Source: an uncultured Lachnospiraceae bacterium (lineage in GTDB: Bacteria > Bacillota > Clostridia > Lachnospirales > Lachnospiraceae). From it: DNA of 46,865 nt. Positions 16,322-24,636 of the stretch are shown piece after piece; within the stretch, counting starts at the first letter, position 1; each line of letters starts with the position of its first letter. The notes under the pieces were generated by a model. The model was not told where the DNA came from and searched no databases. It was given only the letters and a program-made list of their open reading frames with translations. The position numbers and the translations under genes are program-made. The stretch spans positions 1 to 46,865 of the forward strand of contig CAMNOU010000018.1 of assembly GCA_946546945.1 (NCBI GenBank). Direction: 5' to 3'.

Positions 16322-18451
16322 ATGAAGTTTAAGCAAGTGAAACGTTTTCTCGCACTGGGAGTGATCGCTGCGATGATCATCAGTGCAGCAGGATGCGGGA
16401 ATGCCACAAACACAGCAGATACATCTGCCGTGCAGGAAAGCACAGACGGTACCGATGCACAGGAACCAGCGGCAGAAAAAACGGAAATCACAGTTGCGAA
16501 AGATGCAGAGACTGCCCCGACCGTCAACGGTCTGGATGATGAACTTTGCTCCTGGACCACCGGCGGCACAGATGCAAGTGCAAAGGGCGGAGATGATTAT
16601 TCTTTTACTCCGGTCATCTACATCAATGAAGGTGCGTATGATGCCGAAAAATCAGTGGCAGGTGAGACAGAAGCCGTGACAGACACGGAAACATCCAATC
16701 TGGCTTTGACCGTGGAGAAGGAAGCCGTGAATGGAATCATGGTGAATCAGTCAGATTATACCATCTCGGATTCTGTCATCACGATCGCAGCAGCAGATGC
16801 AGACGGTTCAGCTACCTGTGATTTTTCCGGATTGGGAGCGGCGATTGCGGTATACGGTGATTCTGATCTGACTGTGAAAAATACCGAAATCAATGCAGAC
16901 GGCGTGGCAAATCTTGCGCTCTTTACCGACAGCGGTGCCAGTGCGCTTCTCGACAGCGTCACCCTTCATTCCGATGGGGGAACTTTGTATGAAAACTATG
17001 TCAATTCACCGGATCAGACCACCATGGTGGCACCTCCGTGGATTCTTGGAATCATGGGAACTTCCAGAGGGACCAATCTGGAAGGAGATGATTCGACCAT
17101 GACGGTCATTGATTCTGACACATCTGCGAGCAACTGGGCGGTTCTTTCCACAGATGCGGGATCAAATATGTATCTGAACGTTGTCAACACGGATATGACT
17201 CTGACGGGGACGGATGATCCGATGCAGGCAGACGGCGCATTTGATACGGAGAACCCATACACGAAGAGGACCGGATACGGAACCTATGCAATCGGCGATG
17301 CGCAGGAGACCTTCCTCGGAACCAGAATGAACGTCGGAACCTACGCCACTATCTTTACAGGCGGAACCGGCTATTATGGAAATCTGAAAGCGGGAGAGAG
17401 CTATGATCTGAAAGCGGCGGACGGATCTACCCATTACACTTATACAGCAGAAAGCGATGAGCAGACTGTCATCAACTCCGACACCTTCGGATTCATGGCA
17501 CATCAGGGCACAAACGAAGTAACGATCGACGGAGCAGTTGTGAATTCCGAATACACCGATTTCCTGATTAAGAGCGGCAATGACACAACGATTAACGTAC
17601 AGAATGGCGCACAGCTTCATGCAGGGAATGGAATCCTGCTCCAGCTGATGGATAATGATGATTCCACGACCGATTTTGATGCTGAAAACATGGCTTTCGG
17701 AAAAATACATGAGGAGTATGAAGGATTCCCGACAGAGGCAGTGAGTGTAGAAGCTGAGGAATCAGATGACGCGGGGCTGCGGGATGTACTGGTCGGCGGC
17801 GGTCAGGAAGCCGATCTGGAAGCGCCTGCGGATGCGGAAAACGCGGCAGAGGGCGAAAATGCTCCTGACGGGGAAGGCGGCCCGGACGGAGAAGGCGGTC
17901 CGGAAGGCGGAATGATGCCGGCTGCGACAGGCCCGAATTATTCCACCTATAATGTCACAGATACCGATCTGACCGGCTCCATCTATAACGGAATCGGCTG
18001 GAAGGCCAATGATCTTTCCGATGGAAAGGTGAGACAGATGTATCTGGATGTCAACTTAAGCGGGACATCCACGCTGAATGGCGCGATTGCCTCCACATCT
18101 GTGATCCACGCAACTTATGACGGCGAGCAGTACCTGAAAGAAAATGGCATCACGGCATTTGACAATGACGAAGAGGCAGCTGCCTTTGCGCAGCAGTACC
18201 AGAATACCTCCTTCTCTCAGGCAGAATACTTTGACATCGGTCAGGTTGCGAACCTGGTGAAATCCAACGGACTGAACGACATCAATGTGACCCTGGCAGA
18301 CAGTGCGGTATGGACGGTGTCAGATACCTCCCTGATCAAATCTTTAAGTATCTCCGGGGACGCGCAGGTCGTTGTAGAGGACAGCGTGACACTGACCGTA
18401 GACGGTACAGCATACGAAGCAGGTACATACACTGCGGCAGATTTCCAGTAA
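16322..18451 (+). CDS. Right-handed beta-helix lipoprotein
   Basis: A 709-residue secreted lipoprotein. Lys-rich start, hydrophobic core (about 10-24) and lipobox SAAGC give a lipidated Cys near residue 25. The following ~40 residues are a Thr/Asp/Glu-rich linker. The body is a beta-helix homologous to the signal-less protein at 7658-9901. A Gly/Glu/Asp/Pro-rich low-complexity insert (about residues 498-537, repeated PDGEGG units) splits it and is missing in the paralogue. Anchored outside the membrane, it may bind or process the plant-derived ligand sensed by the nearby kinase. It directly follows the YesN-like regulator, but a 124-bp gap with a promoter-like region suggests its own transcript. 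Function not recognised. Confidence 0.75.
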   Translation: MKFKQVKRFLALGVIAAMIISAAGCGNATNTADTSAVQESTDGTDAQEPAAEKTEITVAKDAETAPTVNGLDDELCSWTTGGTDASAKGGDDYSFTPVIYINEGAYDAEKSVAGETEAVTDTETSNLALTVEKEAVNGIMVNQSDYTISDSVITIAAADADGSATCDFSGLGAAIAVYGDSDLTVKNTEINADGVANLALFTDSGASALLDSVTLHSDGGTLYENYVNSPDQTTMVAPPWILGIMGTSRGTNLEGDDSTMTVIDSDTSASNWAVLSTDAGSNMYLNVVNTDMTLTGTDDPMQADGAFDTENPYTKRTGYGTYAIGDAQETFLGTRMNVGTYATIFTGGTGYYGNLKAGESYDLKAADGSTHYTYTAESDEQTVINSDTFGFMAHQGTNEVTIDGAVVNSEYTDFLIKSGNDTTINVQNGAQLHAGNGILLQLMDNDDSTTDFDAENMAFGKIHEEYEGFPTEAVSVEAEESDDAGLRDVLVGGGQEADLEAPADAENAAEGENAPDGEGGPDGEGGPEGGMMPAATGPNYSTYNVTDTDLTGSIYNGIGWKANDLSDGKVRQMYLDVNLSGTSTLNGAIASTSVIHATYDGEQYLKENGITAFDNDEEAAAFAQQYQNTSFSQAEYFDIGQVANLVKSNGLNDINVTLADSAVWTVSDTSLIKSLSISGDAQVVVEDSVTLTVDGTAYEAGTYTAADFQ

Positions 18452-18531
18452 GGAACAAAAAGAATACTATGTGTTTAAGATAAGAAATCTTTTTTTCAAA
18501 AAAACTCCTCCTTTTTGAAGAAACAAAATTA

Positions 18532-18563
18532 AAAGGGATACCGCGATGAAAAGTGGTATCCCT
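18532..18563 (+). terminator. Hairpin, probable terminator after lipoprotein
   Basis: AGGGATACC (18534-18542) pairs perfectly with GGTATCCCT (18555-18563). The T-tract afterward is short, so termination is likely but not certain. Confidence 0.55.
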
Positions 18564-18631
18564 ATTTGGGAATGAAATGATTCTAACTTGATTTAGGTCG
18601 GCTTGCTAGAATGTGTATAATCAGATATTGA

Positions 18632-18649
18632 CTTAGCCGTACGGCTAAG
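18632..18649. promoter_or_regulatory. 18-bp perfect palindrome, putative XRE operator
   Basis: CTTAGCCGTACGGCTAAG reads the same on both strands. It lies just downstream of a consensus TATAAT (18616-18621) and just upstream of the ribosome site GGAGG of the XRE gene. A repressor bound here would block its own transcription. Confidence 0.65.
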
Positions 18650-18662
18650 AATTGGAGGCATT

Positions 18663-19037
18663 ATGAAAATTATGGATGCGGATTCTTTTGGCCAGGCACT
18701 TTGCGCCAGAAGAAAACAATTGCACTATACACAGGCCTGGTTATCGGAGTTTACCGGATTCAGCGTCAGCTTTATCTCGGATCTGGAACGGGGCAAACAG
18801 ACAGCGAAGCTATATAGTATACCAGAGCTTTATCGTCTATTCATTAAGGCAAAATTTGATTTTTCTATGTTTGGTCTTAATGTGAGAGAAAAGTTGGGAT
18901 TATCTTCAGGACTTTTTTCTGTGTATCGTAACCGTCTGGTGCAGAGACCAAGGCATTCTCCAAAAAGAATGCCCGATCAAGCCTTATATAATTCATACGA
19001 AAGGATCATGTATTGCCGTTCTGCAGGATTGTTATAA
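18663..19037 (+). CDS. Small XRE/HipB-like DNA-binding protein
   Basis: A 124-residue protein. Residues 8-62 are a Cro/C1-type helix-turn-helix (QALCARRKQLHYTQAWLSEF, then SVSFISDLERGKQTAK) close to HipB antitoxins. The remaining ~60 residues are Arg-rich and not recognised. No HipA kinase gene is next to it, so this may be an orphan antitoxin-like regulator or a remnant. ATG 18663 follows GGAGG. A perfect palindrome overlaps its promoter region and suggests autorepression. Its last 61 bases overlap the 3' end of the convergent PucR gene, so the tail sequence is constrained by, or derived from, that gene. Confidence 0.7.
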   Translation: MKIMDADSFGQALCARRKQLHYTQAWLSEFTGFSVSFISDLERGKQTAKLYSIPELYRLFIKAKFDFSMFGLNVREKLGLSSGLFSVYRNRLVQRPRHSPKRMPDQALYNSYERIMYCRSAGLL

Positions 19038-20509
19038 TCGATCGATACCATTTGATCGATCTTTTTCATTCTGTAAACCAGTGTGTTGCGGTGAATAAAC
19101 AGGGATTTGGCGGCAGCTGCCAGGTTCCGTTCATATATCAGATAGGTGTATAACGTTTTTGCCAGATTAGATTCATGAAGTGTGTCATAGTCCAACAATT
19201 TTTGAATGATTGGATGGCAGAATGTCTGTAATGATTCTTTTTGAGAAAATATGTGTGATAAATGGCGCAGATAGTAGGAATCATAAATAAACAATTGCGG
19301 AGAATGATCCAGTGAAACTCCTAACTCCAGAGCGCGTAATGCCTGTTTATAGTATTCTTTGAGCAATGAAATATCGGTGAATGAGTTGCTGAGACCGGCA
19401 TAGAGTCCGTGTTCAGAGCATATTATCTGTAATTCGTTCAGTTCTTCCGGAAGAAGTGGGACGGAATTTTCTTTACATATTACGGCGATGATCTCTCCAT
19501 TATACAGCAGGGTCTTTGCCTTCGGAAACAAATTCTCGATATCACTTCTGATATGCAAGGTGCTCAGTGTTGAAGAACTGCGGGCCGTTTCAATTGTCAT
19601 GCAATAAAGCGGTTCTGACAGATCCTCATTGATATAGTCATAGGAATGATTGCCGGATGATGCGGGGATTACTTTTCCATCCAGAAGATCCTTGAGAAAA
19701 TATTCATAGTGGTATCCGCGATTGTTGCGGATAAATTCATCTTTTTTCATTTGCTGGTCTACAGCCTTCTGCAATATCTTTAGAAAATCCTTATCGTGTT
19801 CAGCAAAAGGATGATTCAATGCGGTTAAAACAATATGACCATAATTATGGGAAGAATTGATGGGACAGATCAATTGATCAAATCCGACTTCAGGATGGTG
19901 GATCAGCAAAGGAGAGTCACTGTCCATCATTCGTTTGTGTATGTAATTCAGATGATTGACCATCTCAAATTCCTTATCTGTAAAACCGTTATTTTCGATC
20001 ATAGACTTCGCCATCGGAAATGAATCAATCTGATCAAAGTTGGCAGCGATCAAGTTATAGCCGGCATCAAAAATGGTGATTGGGTTCTGAAATACCGTAT
20101 AGACCTTATTTACCATAGCCTGGACTCCGTTCTCTGAGAAGAGAATATCCAGAAGTGTATCCGACATCAATGATCTTCCACAGTGCTGTTCAAAAAAATG
20201 ACTCAGACGTTGTTCGGCATTCTGCAAGTCACATCCGTAAACAACTAAAAGAAACGTGTTTTCATGCTCAATCAAAACATCATGTGTATCTTTTTTTTCA
20301 GGTAAACAAAGCAGATAATGAATGGGAAAATCTGTCTCAAAGGAGATTTCATCCGCACATTCTGTAAGATAAAGAGTATATGGTGAAAAAACGGTTTGAG
20401 AGGAATACAGGTGAGAAAAACAACACAGGCAGAACTTTGAATCCTTAGCATTCAGTGTTGTATTATAATCAACAAAAGCAGAACGGATAAGACTTAAATC
20501 AATAAACAT
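18977..20509 (-). CDS. PucR/CdaR-family regulator 1
   Basis: A 510-residue cytoplasmic regulator. The N-terminal two-thirds is a sensor region (PucR-type, with a GAF-like stretch around 150-260). The C-terminal helix-turn-helix of the family is clear: LAKTLYTYLIYERNLAAAAK followed by HRNTLVYRMKKI (about 440-490). Start 20509 follows AGGAG; a TTG 21 bases upstream is less likely. It is divergent from the CocE/ferredoxin/FAD/hydrogenase operon, whose start is 183 bp away, and is the likely activator of it (inference). It is a close paralogue of 26424-27959 (same length and motifs), which flanks the other end of that operon. Effector unknown. Confidence 0.88.
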   Translation of the reverse strand: MFIDLSLIRSAFVDYNTTLNAKDSKFCLCCFSHLYSSQTVFSPYTLYLTECADEISFETDFPIHYLLCLPEKKDTHDVLIEHENTFLLVVYGCDLQNAEQRLSHFFEQHCGRSLMSDTLLDILFSENGVQAMVNKVYTVFQNPITIFDAGYNLIAANFDQIDSFPMAKSMIENNGFTDKEFEMVNHLNYIHKRMMDSDSPLLIHHPEVGFDQLICPINSSHNYGHIVLTALNHPFAEHDKDFLKILQKAVDQQMKKDEFIRNNRGYHYEYFLKDLLDGKVIPASSGNHSYDYINEDLSEPLYCMTIETARSSSTLSTLHIRSDIENLFPKAKTLLYNGEIIAVICKENSVPLLPEELNELQIICSEHGLYAGLSNSFTDISLLKEYYKQALRALELGVSLDHSPQLFIYDSYYLRHLSHIFSQKESLQTFCHPIIQKLLDYDTLHESNLAKTLYTYLIYERNLAAAAKSLFIHRNTLVYRMKKIDQMVSIDYNNPAERQYMILSYELYKA

Positions 20510-20692
20510 TTCTTTGCTCCTTGTCTCCAAAATACCTTTATTTTCTGAGTATATCAGCTTTTTTGTCTATTGTCTATTAATCAACAAAAATATCTTGAAA
20601 ATCGTCATTTCGTTCCAATGTAATCGCAAGAAAATAATGATATATTTGAGTCATAAGAAAAAATCATATTTCAGAGGAATGGGAGGTATCTG

Positions 20693-22474
20693 ATGAGCAA
20701 AGAATTTAAGCCATATCACGCACCGGCAATTTATCACGGCATGCGGAAAATGAAAGATGTATATGTGACGATGCGGGACGGAGTGAAACTCTGTGTCGAT
20801 ATTTATCTTCCGGATGCGGAAGGAAGCTTTCCTGCACTTCTTTCTATGGGGCAGCATAACAAGGATTTGATGGATGCGGACTACACAGCGACCATGCCGT
20901 CACAGCCGAGTTGGTCACATTTCTGGTTCGGAAATATTGAATGCGGAGATACAAAATTTTTCACATCCAGAGGTTACGTTCATGTTATTGCTCAGGCAAG
21001 AGGCACGGGCAAGTCTGGTGAGGGAATGGCCATGGCTCCCAATGTACACGACCACTATGACCTTATCGAATGGATGGCAGAACAGGACTGGTGTGACGGC
21101 AATATCGGTATGACAGGGCTTTCTAATTACGGCGCGCATCAGCTGATTGCGGCATCACAGCAGCCGCCGCATCTGAAGGCCGTTTTCCCCCAGGATCCCG
21201 GATGGTGCTACGGCTTTTTCAGAGAGATGAATCCGGGCGGAGTCATGAGCTCGCTGTTTTATCATCTGGATCCCATGGGCTGCGATCATATGGCAGTGGG
21301 CGCGCCGCAGAAGCTGTCTGATGAGGAAGAAGCCCTATATGAAAATGCCCTGAACAATCCCGATTATCAGATGTATAAAAACTTCTATAACTGGCTTACT
21401 TTAAAGGGACAGAAGAATCCGTTCGGTCTGACGATCCCGTTTTTGCTTTTCCCGTATGATACTCCGGAAGTGTTTAAGAAGATGTCCGAGGAAAAGATAA
21501 ACAATATCAAGATTCCCGTTTATACCGGCTCGGGCCAGTATGCCATAGATTACCATTTCCATTGGCTTGGGGCGCAGCACTGGTGGAAAGAACTGAAAAA
21601 TGTACCTAAGAAATTAAGTCTTGGAGGACCTGTTCATCAGGAACGACCGTTTCATCAGATTGAACTGCATAACGAGATGATGAAATGGTATGACTACTGG
21701 CTGAAAGGAATTGATACCGGGGTGATGGACGAACCTCCGGTAAGATACTGGGTAACAGGGGAAAACAAATGGCGCTATGCGGAAAACTGGCCGGTTCCGG
21801 AGACAGAATGGACGCCGCTTTATCTGGAAAGCTGGGAAAGACTTCGCTGGGATCCGATCGATCCGGATGCCTTTGATGGGGCAAACATTCCAGACAGTTT
21901 TATCCAGATGCCGCCGACCCTTACCAATACAATTCAAAAGCTCAGATATATGACAGAGCCTCTTTCTGAGGATCTCACGATAGCAGGTCCAATCAGTGCG
22001 ACTTTCTGGGCGTCGATTGATGATGTGGATACCAACTGGTTTGTTGTGTTAAAAGATCTCGGACCGGATGTCTCAGACCGTACGGGAAGAGAGGGCGAAT
22101 ATGAAATTCCCGAATTGAAGGAAAGGTACCTTACAAAGGGTATGTTAAAAGCATCTATGAGGGAACTGGATGAAGAGCTGTCTACCCCGTATAAGCCGTG
22201 GCATAAGCTGACAAAGGAAGCACAGAAAATGGTAGTGCCCGGTGAGATTAATGAATATAACGTGGAAGTGATGTCTGTATGCCATACCTTTAAGACCGGC
22301 CACAGAATCTGTGTTGAGATTTCCTGCCTGGATCTTCCGGACGGCGCAAATTGTGTCTGCAAAACGGAGTACATTCCTTACCATATCTGCAGAAATGCAA
22401 CAGTAAGACATGACATATATCGGGACGGCACACATCCATCGAGGATTCTGCTGCCGGTAATCCCGAATAAATAA
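20693..22474 (+). CDS. CocE/NonD-family serine hydrolase
   Basis: A 593-residue alpha/beta hydrolase of the CocE/X-Pro dipeptidyl-peptidase S15 class. The N-terminal strand motif MRDGVKLCVDIYLPD (about 25-40) and nucleophile elbow GLSNYG with Ser144 are clear. A probable catalytic His lies in the GGPVHQERPFHQ stretch. A C-terminal jelly-roll (about 415-590) completes the family layout. Known members cleave esters, beta-lactam side chains or N-terminal dipeptides; an ester or acyl conjugate of a plant phenolic fits this setting (inference). No signal peptide is present, so the substrate must be imported. It leads an operon with a ferredoxin, an FAD subunit and a hydrogenase. ATG 20693 follows GGGAGG. 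Confidence 0.86.
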   Translation: MSKEFKPYHAPAIYHGMRKMKDVYVTMRDGVKLCVDIYLPDAEGSFPALLSMGQHNKDLMDADYTATMPSQPSWSHFWFGNIECGDTKFFTSRGYVHVIAQARGTGKSGEGMAMAPNVHDHYDLIEWMAEQDWCDGNIGMTGLSNYGAHQLIAASQQPPHLKAVFPQDPGWCYGFFREMNPGGVMSSLFYHLDPMGCDHMAVGAPQKLSDEEEALYENALNNPDYQMYKNFYNWLTLKGQKNPFGLTIPFLLFPYDTPEVFKKMSEEKINNIKIPVYTGSGQYAIDYHFHWLGAQHWWKELKNVPKKLSLGGPVHQERPFHQIELHNEMMKWYDYWLKGIDTGVMDEPPVRYWVTGENKWRYAENWPVPETEWTPLYLESWERLRWDPIDPDAFDGANIPDSFIQMPPTLTNTIQKLRYMTEPLSEDLTIAGPISATFWASIDDVDTNWFVVLKDLGPDVSDRTGREGEYEIPELKERYLTKGMLKASMRELDEELSTPYKPWHKLTKEAQKMVVPGEINEYNVEVMSVCHTFKTGHRICVEISCLDLPDGANCVCKTEYIPYHICRNATVRHDIYRDGTHPSRILLPVIPNK

Positions 22475-22506
22475 AAACAAAAATGGTCAAAAAGGAGGAA
22501 CTTTAT

Positions 22507-22800
22507 ATGATCGTTGAAAACCAGGGACAACAGCAAAGTGTCAGATTTACCGTTGATACAGACCGGTGCTGCGGCTGTAAAAGATGCATCCGCCGCTGCA
22601 TGGAAAATGTCTGGCAGTGGGATGAGGAACACCACCATGCGTATCCGAAATACCCGGATGAATGTGTTCTCTGCCTGCAGTGTGAAATGGAGTGCCTGAA
22701 TAATGTCATTGACATTTATCCTATCGCTACGCTGCAGATCGATCCGCTGGAATTCAGTGCAGGACATTTGACAGAAGCAGATATCGTAAGGAGGGATTAA
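22507..22800 (+). CDS. 2x[4Fe-4S] ferredoxin-type subunit (copy 2)
   Basis: A 97-residue ferredoxin with clusters CCGCKRCIRRC (about residue 20) and CVLCLQCEMEC (about 53). Start ATG 22507 is eight bases after AGGAGG (22493-22498), preferred over an in-frame ATG at 22483. Three bases separate its stop from the FAD subunit start, so the two should be made together as an AprBA-like complex. It differs from copy 1 (3932-4204) by a longer acidic C-terminal tail. Confidence 0.88.
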   Translation: MIVENQGQQQSVRFTVDTDRCCGCKRCIRRCMENVWQWDEEHHHAYPKYPDECVLCLQCEMECLNNVIDIYPIATLQIDPLEFSAGHLTEADIVRRD

Positions 22801-22803
22801 ACG

Positions 22804-24618
22804 ATGGCAGATATCAAAGATTATGGAAAATTATACCAATCCGATATCCTTATCATAGGCGGAAGTATTTCCGGATTAACCGCTGCGATCAAAGCAAAAG
22901 AAATGGATCCGGATCTGGATATTCTGGTAATTGATAAGGGCGTGATCGGATGGACAGGACAGGCTACAAAAGCCGGCAACGGTATCCGTGCGACCAGAAA
23001 AGAAAAAGAGGCAATCCCAATGGCTATGTGCTATCAGGTACATGCGCATACCGAGTTTTTGAATGATCAGGAATTTTTGATGAAGTATCTGGAAGTACAG
23101 CGCGACAACGTGGAATACATGCAGCATTGCGGAGTGAAGACGTCTGTTGATGAAGAAGGTCATGTCACCTATTTTGATATGGTTCCGGGTATGGACTGCG
23201 CCGGAGTGGAGATCAATATCAACCGCTCGTTAAGATCTTTCGCATTAAAAAAGGGCATCCGTCTGCTTTCCAGAATGAATGTATTTGAACTCTTAAAAGG
23301 AAAAAGCGGCAGAGTCATCGGTGCGATCGGCTTTGATATGGATCATGGCGACTGTGTGATCTTCCAGGCGAAGTCCGTAGTGCTGGCGACACAGGGATGT
23401 CATTTCAAAAAGATCGGTCTGGAATTCATGGGATATGGCACCGGTGTTGGGGCAGCCTACAGAGCCGGCGCTGTGATGAGCAACGTAGAGTTCTCCACAC
23501 AGACAGACGTTGTATTTAAGAAAAACAATACACCAATCTATGGCGGATTCAACCTTGTATACAATCAGAAGGGCGAAAATGTTACGCGAAAATATTGCGG
23601 AGAGGAGACCTTGTATGAGGTGTCAACCGATCTGGTTATGGGAATGCTTGAAGAAGTCAAACTCGGCAATGGCCCATTGTGGTGTGATCTGGAGCATCCG
23701 GATGAAGTCCGCGCAATCTTCGGCGGGCAGGGCCATCAGATGAGCATGCGTATGCTGAACGACAAATTGGAGTGGGAAGCCAACGTCTTCAAGAAAACAA
23801 TCCGTTCTTTCGGTGATGTCGGACTTACTCCGGAAATGACGATCAAAATGGTACTTCAGGTGGAGCCGGTCCATGTTGACATGGATTATAAGACTGACGT
23901 GGAAGGTCTGTGGGCGATCGGAAAGATCACCAGTACCGGAAGCTGCTATTTTGGCTGGACCAGAGGTGACGGTTTAGGAAATGGAACGACAACTGCGATC
24001 ATGGCTGCACCAAGCCTTGTTGACTATGCAGAGAACCATGGTTTTGAAGATCTTCAGCTTGATCAGGTAGCGGCAATGAAAGAAAAGATCTATGCTCCGC
24101 TTAACAGGCCGACGAAGAGAAAACCAAGAGAAATTTTTGATAAAATCGAACGGCTGGTGTTCCAGGTGGATAAGCTGTTGATCAAATCCGACGAAAGCAT
24201 ACAAAGCGTTCTTGATGAAGTCGAGGAAATGAAGAAGATTATTCCGGAATTGACAGCAGATGATCCGCATACTCTGGCAAAATGTCTGGAAGCTGCTGAT
24301 AATGTTCTTTGTCTGGAAATGGTCTTCCGGGCTGCAAGGGAAAGAAAAGAATCCCGAGGCCAGATGTATCCGCATTACAGGGTAGAATATCCGGAAATGG
24401 ATAACAAGAATGGCTTATACTGGCAGCATATCAAACAGGGCGAAAACGGAGAAATGGTGTTATTTAAAGAAGAAATACCGTTGTGGAGATACCCGATCCG
24501 TCCGCAGGGCTATGAGATTCCGGAAGGACACAAGGAAGAGTTTTATGTTCCGGAGAATCCGCTGGCACCGGTTTATATCGAGGCACAGAAAGCTATGGCT
24601 GCGGCCATGCAAAAGTAA
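22804..24618 (+). CDS. FAD-dependent oxidoreductase, AprA/fumarate-reductase flavoprotein type (copy 2)
   Basis: A 604-residue paralogue of 4223-5911. The FAD site is GGSISG (about 20-25), so one Gly of the usual GxGxxG is replaced by Ser. The second FAD contact is GLWAIGKITSTGS near 370. A helical C-terminal region with ESRGQMYPHYRVEYPEMD is shared with copy 1. It is cytoplasmic and has its own ferredoxin upstream and a [FeFe]-hydrogenase 18 bp downstream. That arrangement suggests H2-linked reduction of an organic acceptor, or H2 release from a substrate oxidation (inference). Similarity to adenylylsulfate reductase is structural only; no sulfate genes are near. Confidence 0.85.
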   Translation: MADIKDYGKLYQSDILIIGGSISGLTAAIKAKEMDPDLDILVIDKGVIGWTGQATKAGNGIRATRKEKEAIPMAMCYQVHAHTEFLNDQEFLMKYLEVQRDNVEYMQHCGVKTSVDEEGHVTYFDMVPGMDCAGVEININRSLRSFALKKGIRLLSRMNVFELLKGKSGRVIGAIGFDMDHGDCVIFQAKSVVLATQGCHFKKIGLEFMGYGTGVGAAYRAGAVMSNVEFSTQTDVVFKKNNTPIYGGFNLVYNQKGENVTRKYCGEETLYEVSTDLVMGMLEEVKLGNGPLWCDLEHPDEVRAIFGGQGHQMSMRMLNDKLEWEANVFKKTIRSFGDVGLTPEMTIKMVLQVEPVHVDMDYKTDVEGLWAIGKITSTGSCYFGWTRGDGLGNGTTTAIMAAPSLVDYAENHGFEDLQLDQVAAMKEKIYAPLNRPTKRKPREIFDKIERLVFQVDKLLIKSDESIQSVLDEVEEMKKIIPELTADDPHTLAKCLEAADNVLCLEMVFRAARERKESRGQMYPHYRVEYPEMDNKNGLYWQHIKQGENGEMVLFKEEIPLWRYPIRPQGYEIPEGHKEEFYVPENPLAPVYIEAQKAMAAAMQK

Positions 24619-24636
24619 GAAAGGAGAGCTGAAAAG

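Noticed and set aside
4223..24618. True adenylylsulfate reductase (AprBA)
   Set aside because: Ferredoxin/FAD architecture is similar, but no sulfate adenylyltransferase, Qmo or Dsr genes are present and the two copies sit in aromatic-type operons.
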